From the NCBI GenBank assembly GCA_029953675.1, contig JAMWBK010000005.1:2995001-3059000 (forward strand): a stretch of DNA of 64,000 bases, read 5' to 3'. Positions within the stretch are counted from its first letter, which is position 1; every line of letters begins with the position of its first letter. A program made the position numbers and the translations under genes. Of the stretch, positions 1-10,922 are shown piece by piece. Source of the stretch: Rhodosorus marinus. Its lineage: Eukaryota > Rhodophyta > Stylonematophyceae > Stylonematales > Stylonemataceae. A model generated the notes under the pieces. It saw only the letters and a program-made list of their open reading frames with translations. It ran no database searches and was not told where the DNA came from.

Positions 1-486
1 ACAAACTCCGCCGTGCCAAATCATAATCTCGGACTGGAGTGGGACTGTTAAGGACTCACAATAATCATTGGGACGGTGTCGTTGCGAAGGTGTTGAGGAT
101 GGCGTTGGTTTGTGGACTGCTCATCCGGCGCTTAGCGGTTTTGAGTCTTTTTGAGCCGATTCGGCAGGCCGCTGGCTGAAAAACTGTCTACACGCTTGGC
201 CGTGCAATCTTGCTCCAATGGGACAGAACAAGCGATGGACTAGTCCGGAGGCTTCCATACGAATCTTCGACTTCGTAATGTTCAGGTGCGCTGAGCAGCC
301 GGGCTGATGTAGAAGGATGTCACTGGCAGTCTTCTTTGAGCCAAGCCGCATACTCACGCTCTAAACTGAATCCATTGTGATCAATAACAAACACGACAAA
401 ACTGACGGGACAGGAGAACACAACCTGACCTCGAGCTCGCCAGGTCATGTGTTTGCATCCATCGTGTCCGGGCTTTGTCGGGATTT

Positions 487-787
487 CCTATCCACTGATG
501 ATCGTGCAATTGGCTTGGTAATGTCCCCGACAAAGCTATTAGAGTCGATGCAATTGGCTATCTCTCCGAACTAGATTCGTATTGGCTTGTTGTCCCCGAG
601 CCCAAACTGTCGAAGGGCTACCTCTCCCGCCTGGCTTCCCGTTGGTTTTGCGGTCCTCGACACAAGCTGGCCTCGAGTCCAGACCAAAGCAAAGCCGGCT
701 CGGAGAGATAGCTTTTGGCCATCTCGACCTTGCGTATCTTTGACAGTGACATTACCCAAGCCAATTGCACGATCAACCACGGACAGG
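487..787. repeat. Inverted repeat pair
   Basis: Bases 487-524 reappear reverse-complemented at 749-787. The 20-base core at 499-518 is identical and the flanks carry a few mismatches and one indel. The spacer is about 225 bp. No transposase-like ORF lies between the arms. Confidence 0.75.
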
Positions 788-1407
788 CAATCGCGACTGA
801 AGGAGTGCTCCCTAGGCGCTCCCATGGTGTCGTCTTCGCCATGAGCAGAGTCGAGTTTCGTCCTGCAATTCGGCCTGCTCAGAATGGAAGAATACGGGCA
901 TTTCCTGCTCCATGGCGCAGTGAATTCCTAGACTAAATAAGTCCCCGTGAAACAGTTCATTCCCGGTCCCGAGAGGATTTCTACAGTTGAGGATTTTCCG
1001 CAGCTTAACAAGGACGCTCACGCATCTCTGAAGCGCTTAGCCCCTCAAAATCTAGCGAGTGACGATCGACGGTTGGAATCGGTTGATCCGTGGCTGTTTG
1101 GCTCCAGACATCTTGATAAGCGGCGGCCGCCCAATGCGATTCCCCTACAATTCGAAACAGAAGGTAGCTCTCGTGTTAGCCCGATCGGCAAGGCCAAGAA
1201 GCGTTCATTGATTTTTGTAGTTGAACATCAGAAATCTCATGTATGATAGTTAATCAAAGCTAAATAGACACTGTGGTCAATGCTCATATGTCCCTATCAA
1301 AAGTTTTCCTCATCTGTAGCCCATCGATCTTCTTAGAAAAAAAACGACATTCGCTTGTCCACGTTGCTTACCGATAGAACAGAAGGTCGAGGTTTACTCG
1401 ACGACGA

Positions 1408-1447
1408 ATTCCTGAAACAGGAATGCGCAGTACCTGTTTCAGGTACT
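1408..1447. repeat. Two adjacent perfect hairpins
   Basis: Bases 1408-1424 form a 7-bp stem with loop AAA. Bases 1429-1447 form an 8-bp stem with loop TTT. The two stems share the core CCTG/CAGG and their loops are complementary to each other. Confidence 0.7.
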
Positions 1448-2355
1448 ACGCCATTAGTCCCTTCTCCCTCTCCATCTGGCCGCTTTGATTGGATTCCCGC
1501 AGCTCAGCACTCACAGTGCTATGTTTGGGGAGCAACTTCCTAAGGAGACTCCATTATTATCCTCGTCAGCGATTGTTTCACTTTCCCAATAGGTCAGCAC
1601 TCTTCCTCGCTACGGGCAGAACGCGACGAGTTCTCTCCATTTCTTGCCTCCCATGGTCCAAGCAACAGCCTGCGTTCATTCAGCCGTCTCCCTCTTGGCG
1701 ATCTTGGACCTTCGTGCTCGGCAGGAATCTTGTAATTCTAAAAAATATGTATTATCATAGTCAAAAGTCATCCTACCGAACAAGCAGAGGCAAAAAGGCA
1801 GTCTATGGCGACCTATCCTCCTCCAAACCAGCACAAGGAGAGCATCAGATCGTTCCAAAATCCGATTCTAGCTACTCGTGCTAGTCCTCCAAACTAACCC
1901 GAAAGCAGCAATGGACTCCAAGAAAGAAAAAATATATATATAGATAGCTCGACATCCGCTCGAAGAAGCTCAAAAACAACCGCGCTGACTAACCAAGTTC
2001 CGCACAACCTCTAAGAAAACCTCCTCCGCCCGGAAACAGACCACTAACTATCCATAAGCAATCAAAAAAAACTTTGCTCAGTAGCTAGAGCTGCAAAGCA
2101 TCTGCTCCAAACGTCCAGACCTTTCCCCAGCACACTCAACGCCCTACCGCCCAAGCCATCCACAAAACGGCCTATGCACTCCCTAAGGAAGCCGATTGTC
2201 ACCGCTGGTGCCACTAAAAAGGGAGATAGAATAATAGAAACTTTAGAAAGTATTATTCATCGTAAACCCACAATAGGTTGTTATATTTTTGTTATGATGT
2301 ATATATAGACATTAAATTCGCTGAATTGGTATGACCGTGCTTGAACAGGATCAGT

Positions 2356-3440
2356 TCTATAGGTCATCAACTTCCTTAGTCTTCAAAATAGACACACATT
2401 TCAGCCGAGGATGATGATCTTAGTGTTGTTGGGCGGAATGGGATGTCTGCTGGGACTCGTATCTGGTTCTTCCAGGGGGGGTGTTCAGTCTAGAAGATCG
2501 CGCCTGAAAGTCCGTTAGTGACTGGATGGCAGCTCAGCAACCGATCTAACCGGTAAACACTTTTTGTCCATCGGTTCCAGACGATCGCTCGTTGGGATGT
2601 TCTTAGTGTTGTTGGGCGGAATGGGTGTCTGCTGGGACTTGTATCCGGTTCCAGACGATCGCTCATTAGGATGTTCTTAGTGCTGTTGGGCGGAATGGGA
2701 TATCTGCTGGGACTCGTATCTGGTTCTTCCAGAGGGGGTGTTCAGTCTAGAAGATCGCGCCTGAAAGTCCGTTAGTGACTGGATGGCAGCTCAGCAACCT
2801 ATCCAACCGGTAAACACATTTTGTCCGTCGGCTCCAGGCGATCGCTCGCTAGGATGCTGGGAGGAATGGGATGTCTGGTGGGACTCGTATCTGGTTCTTC
2901 CAGAGCGGGTGTTCAGTCTAGAAGATCGCGCCTGAATGTCCATTAGCGACTGGATGGCAGCTCAGCAACCGATCTAACCGTAAACACTTTTTGCCCGTCG
3001 GTTCCAGAGGGACTTGTCAGTCGAAACGATCGCTCGTTACTCTGTTCTTACTGTTGCTGGGCGGAATGGGATGTCTGGTGGGACTCGTATCTGGTTCTTC
3101 CAGAGGGGTGTTCAGTCTAGAAAATCGCGTCTGAATGTCCGTTAGCGACTGGATGGCAGCTCAGACACCCAATCCCACCGGTAATCGCCTTCTGCCCGTC
3201 GGTTCCAGAGCTTGTTCAGTCCAAAAGATCGTCCATTCGTGACTGGATAGCATGTGAGCGACCGATCTAACCGGTGATCGCTTTTTGCTCGTCGAGGGCT
3301 TCCTACTACTGTACAAACGAACAGGATTAGGTTTACTCGTCATCAACTTCCTTAGTTTTCGAAACAGACACACGTTTCCTCCGGGAGGATGATGATCTTA
3401 GTGCCTTGGGCGGAATGGGATGTCTGCCAGGACACGAATC
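2356..3440. repeat. Degenerate tandem repeat array
   Basis: Units of roughly 170-260 bp recur with mismatches and deletions. The motif GGCGGAATGGGATGTCTG recurs, intact or slightly altered, near 2432, 2614, 2688, 2859, 3060 and 3409. A second motif, GACTGGATGGCAGCTCAG, recurs near 2520, 2780, 2949 and 3149, with a weaker copy near 3241. A block with CATCAACTTCCTTAG and GGATGATGATCTTAGTG occurs at both ends (about 2358-2440 and 3340-3420). On the minus strand the right-hand copy lies in an open frame (3333-3551) ending in a basic Ser/Lys-rich stretch, so the unit may descend from the 3' part of a gene. No intact gene is visible. Confidence 0.8.
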
Positions 3441-3899
3441 TGGTTCTAAACGAAGCCCGCTGCGCTCTCGTCCACTCTTCTGCGTAAGGTTTTCATGTCG
3501 CTTCCTCCCTGGTTGTCGGCTTCTGTAGGCGGCCTTTCGTAATGAACTCAAGGTTGTTGTGTTGTCTAGACGCCCCGGTTTCCTCTCTCATAGTTCTTCT
3601 GCAGGTCTGCGTCATTCCTTATTGGGACTCAATTCTGGTTTCTAGAGAGAGCATACAGTACAGGAAGATAGCGACTAAGATCCCGTAATCGTCTTGATGC
3701 CGGCAAATCAACCAGGGTGACCGATGTTTTCGTATTCGTTTCGCTAGTTTTCCTCCATTGATTTGTACACACCACTCTCAGCCGCAATTGCATAAAGCTT
3801 CGTCATTGGAAACCTTTTTTTTTGGGCTTTTATATACAAGCCATGCCCGACTCGTTTCCTGGATTGGAGCTGATAGAAGCGCAGAAGTCATTGATCACA

Positions 3900-4767
3900 T
3901 CAAAGGACATCGCGGGACTTCGATGCGAGCCACGTAGCAACCGGGTCCCCGCCGAGGTCACTCGGCACAGTCATCTCCCCCAGCTGCTTCTCAAGGGTTG
4001 GTGAGAACACTTCATAGAAACGAGCCATTGGTACTTTTCCAATCTTAAAGCAATACTCTCTTCCCCAGAAAGGTCCACGTCGGCCGAAGATGTCCTCAAG
4101 CTCGTCGTTGTATCCGAAGTGGAATCTGGTCAAGCGCGGATTCAAAAGGGAGCAATGAGTTAAGCTCTAAGCTTCGCTGCAGGCGAAGCTTAGAGTGGCA
4201 TGTCATACTTCTCTATTCTCCGTGCTATCTCAAGTTTGCTCGTCAAGATCTTCTCCCATACTACGACATTGTTTTCGCCACCCATAATCTCCTCGTATCG
4301 ACTGCGGTCCCACCACGACGCTGCGTAAAGAAGAACGTTATCGGTTTCATCCTTCAGCACGATCTGCCGTTGGCACAAAGGTTTTCGAACGTCGCTGACA
4401 AATTCCGGAAGGGTTTCATCATCTTCTACATTAGTGGCTTCCAGCACGTCAAGAAAAACCTAGCCAGGAACGTTCGTCTCTCAGTCCGGCACCATCCTGC
4501 CCTCGGTGCTCACAGGCTGCCTCCTACCTTCTTGCCCGTCACCAAATTGATATGCTGAACTGGATGACCATCAGAGGCAATCATAAACCTCCAAATTTTC
4601 GCTGGCGTGAACGTGCACATACACTCCGAAGGATCTTCGGACGCCCATATCGATTCCAAAATTCTCGCCCGTTCCACCCCACCTCGTCTACTCCGCGGAC
4701 GAGTGCCAATTTGACCTCGCCAGCTTCTATCAGGTGATGCCAACGTACAGTAAGCAAACGCATCCAT
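3900..4767 (-). CDS. Ycf21-like / chorismate lyase-like protein (nuclear)
   Basis: Three exons read on the minus strand: 4767-4528, 4459-4209 and 4125-3900, all in phase, giving about 238 aa. The protein matches the cyanobacterial 4-hydroxybenzoate synthetase / Ycf21 family (the DUF98 chorismate lyase group). Visible matches are the strand PAKIWRFMIASDGHPV, then LYAASWWDRS, then GPFWGREY and MARFYEVFSP near the end. By family it would cut chorismate to 4-hydroxybenzoate and pyruvate, feeding quinone synthesis, but enzymatic activity of Ycf21 proteins is not settled. The first 30-50 residues diverge and could be a targeting peptide. The ATG at 4767 is my choice; an upstream leader exon is possible. 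Ycf21 is plastid-encoded in many red algae, so an intron-bearing nuclear copy suggests gene transfer. The second intron holds a perfect hairpin. Confidence 0.75.
4165..4195. repeat. Perfect 13-bp hairpin in an intron
   Basis: CTCTAAGCTTCGC (4165-4177) and its exact complement (4183-4195) flank a 5-nt loop. The hairpin sits inside the second intron of the Ycf21-like gene, between donor 4208 and acceptor 4126. Confidence 0.85.
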
Positions 4768-5686
4768 TTTAACCAGAAAAATCACAAACTCCTTTCCAAT
4801 GACCTCTCCCAGCCACCATCAACTGCCTCCATATTCATGTCCCCCTACCCCTTATCCCCAGCCCGACAAAGGCCAGATTAGTGCTTGGATCCAGAAAACT
4901 CAGAACGAGAGAGCACGCACACTGGAAATGAAGCACCCGAAAGCGATACAAACACAGACATGAAGTGCAGCCCCTAGCTATATACTTTCCTTCCACTCCA
5001 TCCGATCCATCCCTTCCAACATGTCACTCGGATCATCTCACACACGGCAATGTCCCACGGAGAAAGTGTCCCAATCACATTTTTCACATTGGTTCAGTTT
5101 ACCCCTCCCTAAATATTTATTCTCAAATTTTCGTAAAACAAAAATTCTTACCCCCCCTACGCAGCCCACAATGGGGGGTATATATTACAAAAACTGTAGA
5201 AGGGTTTCAACTATTACCCCTATATCGTTTTTGACAATATGAAACGTTTGGTTTCTCCCCCCCTTCCCCCCCCCCACGGGCCAGAAACTGCATCCAAGAA
5301 GTTCTGTTTTTTGTTAAAATTGCGTTTTTCGCGGGAATATTTTGATTGAACTTGATTTTTTTGATTGACTAAGGATGGTGTCTCTTTTGGAGGATTTTGA
5401 TGAAATTGGAGGAGAGAGTAGCGGAAAGGGTTTTGGCAGAAGAGGGTGGTAGATCGACTGTGCTGGTTGGGGTTTGGGAGAGAGGGAAGTGAGATGGTGG
5501 GGGTTCCTAGCTTATCCTCTTTCCTTTGCTTTTTCTTCTGTGTTCAGTATTGAAGGAGCTTTTGTCGGTATTTATCGATTTTAGTTTGGAAAGCTTTGCT
5601 TTTGTGTGGTTTCATTCCACTTTGGTTTTGCTTTCTGCGAGCTTTTGTGACCGTTGTTTCGGTTTGGTTTGGGGCGAGGAGGGAGG
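4768..5686. promoter_or_regulatory. Divergent intergenic region with polarised C and G tracts
   Basis: This lies between the Ycf21-like gene (-) and RFC3 (+). The left half is C-rich on the plus strand (4838-4870 and a run of Cs near 5250-5278). The right half is G/A-rich on the plus strand (about 5460-5510). Each half is therefore purine-rich on the coding strand of the gene it precedes. No gene is seen. Confidence 0.4.
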
Positions 5687-7214
5687 ATGAAGCCGAATAA
5701 TCGCGGACTGTTGTGGGTCGACAAGTATCGACCTGGTACGTTGGACGAGATGGACTTCCATCTGGAGCTGAAGGAGAGGCTGGAAGGGTGAGAGAAACTG
5801 CTTTTTTGTTCTTTTGGATTCCTCCTGCGGATGAAAATTTCTGGCTCAAAAGCTCGTCCATCCCAATCGTCACTGCAGGATGGCTCAGCGAGCAGATATC
5901 CCTCATCTTTTATTTCATGGTCCGCCGGGTTCTGGGAAACGCACAAGAGTGTCTTGCCTGCTTCGGCTTATCTACGGGCCGGCTGCGGAAAAGTTGAAGG
6001 TGGAGCACCGTTCGTTCAAGGTTGGAGATCCTCCGAAGGAGATTGAGATGACGATCTTGTCCTCTATCCATCATATTGAGGTGAGCTGACGAGCACGTGG
6101 TTTGAACACGTTCCCCTCGGTTGGATCTGATCTTGAAACCTCTTTCTGACGTCTCCCATTAAGGCAAATCCATCTGATGCGGGTTTCTCCGACAGATTAA
6201 TTGTCCAAGAACTCATCAAGGAAATTGCCTCGAATGCACCGCTGGACGTTACAGCCGTAAGAGTGCCCTTCAAGGTTATTGTGCTTCACGAGGTCGACAG
6301 CTTGAGTCGTACAGCTCAGCAAGCCCTGAGACGTACGATGGAAAAGTACTCGAGAACATGCCGCCTGATTCTGATGGCCGATTCTTTGACAAAGGTGAGC
6401 ACCTTGTTTCAACATCATAGCGAGCATTTTAGCAAGAGCGACTCATCACTGCCTTGTTTTTTGGCTCCTGACAGATCATTGAGCCACTGCGAAGTCGCTG
6501 TAATTTGGTACGAGTACCTAGTCCGTCGGAGAAGGAAATCTGTGATGTACTTCAGAAAGTGAGCAAGGAGGAAGGTTTCGAGCTACCTGATCAGTTTGCA
6601 GTCAAGGTCACAAAGGCCTGTTCGAGAAACCTTCGTCGAGGCCTACTCCAACTTCAAAGCTCCAAGATGGATAATTACCCGTTTGCTGAGGACCAGGTGT
6701 GTGTAAACCTGGACAAGGGTGCCATCATGTCCTGTACTAGCTTTCTCAGCTCTTCGGTGATTCTCTCTCCTATACAGCCCGTCTCAAGGGCGGACTGGGA
6801 GCTTGTTTGTATAGATATCGCATCGCTGCTGATGAGAGAACAGAGCAACAAGAGGCTTTTGCTGGTCAGGACTCGCTTTTATGAGTTGCTCACTCACGCA
6901 ATTCCAGCGGACGCGATTTTCGAGGTAGGAATTGTGTCCCATGCCGCGGAATGAAAGAGAACGGCGCAGCTGCTGATTGACTTCCATGCCTCTTGCTTGA
7001 ACGTTTCTTTCCGTAGAGCGTGACGATGGAGCTCTTGCGCAGCGCGGACCAGGAGATCGCCCCTGCGATCTGTGAATGCGCAGCGGAATACGAGCATCGG
7101 TTAAGACAAGGCCAGAAAGCGATTATCCATCTGGAAGCGTTTGCGGCAAGGTTCATGCAGATATACAAAGAGTACATAGACAACCAATACTCCATGCTGA
7201 TCGATGATGATTAG
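5687..7214 (+). CDS. RFC3: Replication factor C subunit 3 (clamp loader)
   Basis: Six exons: 5687-5787, 5879-6080, 6164-6394, 6475-6696, 6778-6924 and 7017-7214. All junctions are GT-AG and in phase, giving 366 aa, close to human RFC3. It is an AAA+ subunit of the RFC complex that loads PCNA onto primed DNA in the nucleus. The N-terminal LLWVDKYRP motif is typical of RFC small subunits. Walker A is GPPGSGKR (residues 48-55). The Walker B position reads VIVLHEVD, which lacks the canonical DEAD as in other RFC3 orthologues. RRTMEKYSRTCRLIL and the LRSRC arginine-finger motif follow, and the collar domain ends in YEHRLRQGQKAIIHLEAF. The ATG follows a G-rich 5' flank. Identification is secure. 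Confidence 0.96.
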
Positions 7215-7769
7215 ATTCGGGCTCCAGATGGAGATTCTCGAAGTAGCTCGAACTGCAGTATATAATTATCCCGTGGTTCTGTTTTGCCTTGGTCGATTCC
7301 ACACACATAGACGTGCAAAGTTGCATGCCTTAGTCAGAGACTGCAGCCGACTATCCCTGTATCTGGCACTATATGCTGACAGATCGGGTTAATCGCTCGG
7401 TGAATGACGGGCAGCCCGCAATGACAGAAATCGTGAATATTGGGGAGCGTTCATGGCGATTCCCTGAGTCTTTGCGACGCGATATCTACGCTGCGGAGTT
7501 CAGAGGAGCAATCATCCTTTCCAAAGCCAGATGCCGTAGTAGACAATGGACTACAAACACAAGGTAGAAGAAGGGTGCAACCGGCTGACAGAGAAAAAGA
7601 CCGTGCGACTGCACATACTCATGTCACCACCCGACAAATTCAATCGGCTGGCTATTTTAGAAACGTACAGTTCGTTTGCTGAGCGCTGTCTACGACATGC
7701 ACCTTCGTCACACGGGCCAAAGCACAAACGGGCCAAAGCACAAAACGCGAACGTCTCCCAAGACTTGCA

Positions 7770-8201
7770 TTAACTTAATGGCACCACTTTTGTTCGCAAC
7801 TTCTCCGCCGAGGGAACACGGCTCGCGCGGCCGATCGAAAGGGATGGTCTACTCCCCGCATCATCAGTGGCAACAATTGCCATCATGTGCGTGGCAATGC
7901 ATGGCGCTAAGGACTGCACATCATTCTTGCGGAACCATTCTTCCGTAGCATTTTTGCGTTCTCCTCCTCCTTGCAATCTGATGGTAGCCGAGATGGTGAT
8001 CTGCGAAGGACTTTCCAAACGCACTTGACGCTGCGTATCCCCCAGATACACATATCTACTCATAGCAGCCTTTTCAGGGAAGAAAAAGCCGGAACTGGCG
8101 CAGCTCGAGAGGACGTCTTTCCATGACGATGGTTGCAGATTTGAGCAGGAAAAGCCTATGGATCCATAGAAACACTTTTCCACTTCGCCATGCACCATCA
8201 T
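7770..8201 (-). CDS. Unrecognised ORF
   Basis: An open frame of about 143 aa runs from ATG 8201 and continues open further upstream without another ATG. It contains SRYVYLGDTQRQVRLE and SQITISATIRLQGGG and no domain I know. It lies downstream of RFC3 in convergent orientation, which fits the pattern of the window, but the 5' flank is AT-rich rather than purine-polar. It may be a single-exon gene, a 3' exon or chance. Confidence 0.25.
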   Translation of the reverse strand: MMVHGEVEKCFYGSIGFSCSNLQPSSWKDVLSSCASSGFFFPEKAAMSRYVYLGDTQRQVRLESPSQITISATIRLQGGGERKNATEEWFRKNDVQSLAPCIATHMMAIVATDDAGSRPSLSIGRASRVPSAEKLRTKVVPLS

Positions 8202-8270
8202 CTTCAACCTTTTCCGCCACAAAGACCGTCCTACACGGCTGTTATCGGTCGACGCCAAAAACCCCCACAA

Positions 8271-10922
8271 TCTTGTATTTCATCTAGCCAAATAAATTCC
8301 AACCTTCAGCTACAATCCTCAATACTACTTCCATCAAACGAAATAAAAGATATTTTGGAGATATTTTGGAGATATTATATCGTACGGCCTATTATTTTTA
8401 AGTTATTCAAATAATCTGCCCGAATGAGCGCGCGAAGACGGCCAAAACGATGGAAGAAAAATGAATATTTATTCGATAAAGGAAACCAGCACGATTTTTG
8501 GTCTTTTCGTTTGTTTATTTTTGTTCCACGCAATCCCGAAATTCGTTGGTTTTTCTTTAATTAAATCAGAGAAGACGTGTAATCCCAATCGAGACCAAGG
8601 CACGAGAGGGGGGGGAAGGTATCGAGATTGCTACGAGGATTTGGTTTGGGTTTTATTTCCCCGACCTATCAAGTAACCAATCAAAATAAGGATATTGAAA
8701 TTTAATTGTCCAATGAATGAAAGCTAATTCCGTCGGTTCTTGAGTGGTCGTATCAGGTTCTGATGATCAGTTTATTCAGCCCCGTATTGTATTCACTATG
8801 GGGTTTTGTAAAAGAGAGAGAGGTGGCGAAGGGGGGGGGGTGTCGGAGGTCTTGGTTGGAAGCTTGTACTTTCACGACAGGGGGAGGAATGTTGTGAAGC
8901 CGAGGGCATGTTGACTAGGTGGATTAACTGATTCGGACCTATTGACGTGGGTAACGTGCTCGTTGGTTTCTCTGGCGATATCCCGTTGGTGGTTTGTTGT
9001 GGTTGGAAGGGTGTGAGTGAGACCTGGGAACCGTTTTCGTTGGGAGGATGACCAGCGCTATTGGGCGTATTGGATATCTTTTTCCACCTCCGCAACTGTG
9101 TTTCCATGTCCGCCTCCCGCCAAAAGCTAGGCAAGCCATTTCCCCCCGGGTACCCAAAGTGCACCAGAACTCTGCCTAGGAAGACTTGCCCTGCCCAGCT
9201 GAGAACCGAATTATCTAAACTGTAAGGATTGGAGGAAAGCAAAAAGAAAGGACGAGCTGGATTAGAATGCAATCCATCCTTGAATCTCATCCAATTCACC
9301 CTCAGAGATCACTTCCAACTTCAACTACACCACGCCGAGGGTTACGGTTACCAGGCAATAGACGCCCACACCAGCCACCCCTATGTGTGCATTCGAACAC
9401 CGCCCTCGCTCCTCCCCCCACCCCCTGTTTTTTTTTTTCTTCACGAGTAGTACTAAAAAGGTCATCTTCTTTTGACAGCGAGACATCATTTGCAACAAAT
9501 TTTGCAACGAAAACGAAAAAAAACGAGGGGCTTCTGATAAGTATTCTTCAACCAATCCCCATCCAGAAGTAGAACATCTATAGGCAGATATTTAAATAGT
9601 TATCCAATCAACACACCCAAACCAATGGAGCCACCTAAATAGTTATTAAATACCAATAAAAGGATTGCGGGTAATTTTGGAAACCCCAATCAACGGGTAA
9701 GGCACCGGACATCAACTATTCATATCATAGAAGACTTTACACCTGTTTCCCGATATTTTCTTATGTTAAATCCAGCCTAACCACTTCCCCCACCCGACAA
9801 TTTATTGCCAGAGCTTAACAGCGCCTGTACATATTATGGATAGGTATTATCGAATTACTCAATACACATAGCCCACAATGCATTTCATCCACAAGGTCCG
9901 GGATTGAGTGCGCATTTTTATATTTTAGAAAATATTTAAAACGTCCAATTTGTTCACAAATCATATTCCATGAAATATCGTCGAAAACTCTTTATAATTT
10001 AATTTTCTTTCGGTCAACTTTTTTTGGATCAGAGCTTTGTGACAAGATACCTGAATCCGAATGGATCGTATTTTCCTACTCCTCCATCGATCGTGAATTT
10101 CGTGCTCCACTCCAAACCCGCGTCGTTTGGAGGAAGGGTTCTCTAACGTCTTTCAAACAAAAAAAAAAACTTATTGTTTTTCACAAAAATGTCTATGCCG
10201 TTTTCATTCATTTTATCAATTTTTTAGCATTAGTCGACCAGTAGATCTTCATGTTTCGTCTACTATTTTTCTGTTTTATAGTTTATTTTTATTATTGCCT
10301 CATTTATTTTCAACTAAACTGCTAATTTTCTTGTTTTGATTATTATTTTTTGTAAATTTGTTTTAGGGTATGGAAACTGGTGGATAGGGTTTTTCAGAGT
10401 TTTTACATCAAGACCAGGATGCAACAGATGACAGCAAGCGTGGTCGAGAAAAGGGGGGGGGGGGAAGGGTTGCGTGTGGGAGATAGACGGATTAGAGGGG
10501 TTTATTAGGGTTATTGTTAGTGGTGAGAGGTATTGGATGAGGAGTAGCGCTGAAGGAGGGCTGAGGGGTGGGGGTTTGGGGGGAAAGGAGGTCGCGTTTT
10601 TGTGAAAGTTATGGGTCTTTCGGAGAATGGGATGCGAAGGGAATGGGAATGGTAGTCCTCTCACTTCTGTGGAAGTTTGTTCAGCGTGTTACTGCTGAGT
10701 TGCCTGGTGGGCCAGAGGGGTCGTACAGGCTAGGGCATCTATGAGGGTGTGTGGTCTTCTTTCTTGGTGTGGATGCGTGAGACTGTGCGAGAATTATGTA
10801 TGGCGGGTGGCGTTGATGGGGCGTGTGTGCGGCGCGCCAATGAAGGAGCAAGAGCTCAGTTCGAGTATTTACTAACTTCTTCAGAATACCCTGGAGGAGT
10901 TTAAGGGATTCCTAGCCCGAGG
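8271..10922. other. Long intergenic region, no gene seen
   Basis: AT-rich stretches (8280-8420, 8460-8560, 9580-10040, 10150-10370) alternate with homopolymer runs: a poly-G run near 8830, poly-T near 9427 and poly-G near 10448-10464. Open frames here have biased, low-complexity composition. The last 450 bp are G-rich on the plus strand and probably form the promoter and 5' UTR of the next gene. Confidence 0.45.

Larger units (their letters stand above)
1..2355. other. No convincing gene; small inverted repeats
   Basis: Short open frames exist on both strands, but none has a recognisable domain, splice pattern or upstream G-rich tract like the real genes of this window. The stretch holds an inverted repeat pair (487-524 with 749-787), a smaller inverted repeat (471-484 with 523-536) and two adjacent perfect hairpins (1408-1447), reported separately. 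Old mobile DNA is possible but I see no transposase. Confidence 0.5.

Noticed and set aside
3333-3551. Minus-strand ORF with basic Ser/Lys tail
   Set aside because: It lies in the degenerate repeat array and no start or splice partner is evident; described within the repeat instead.
8796-9299. 167-codon minus-strand open frame
   Set aside because: Composition is biased by purine/pyrimidine tracts and homopolymers; no domain and no gene-like flank.
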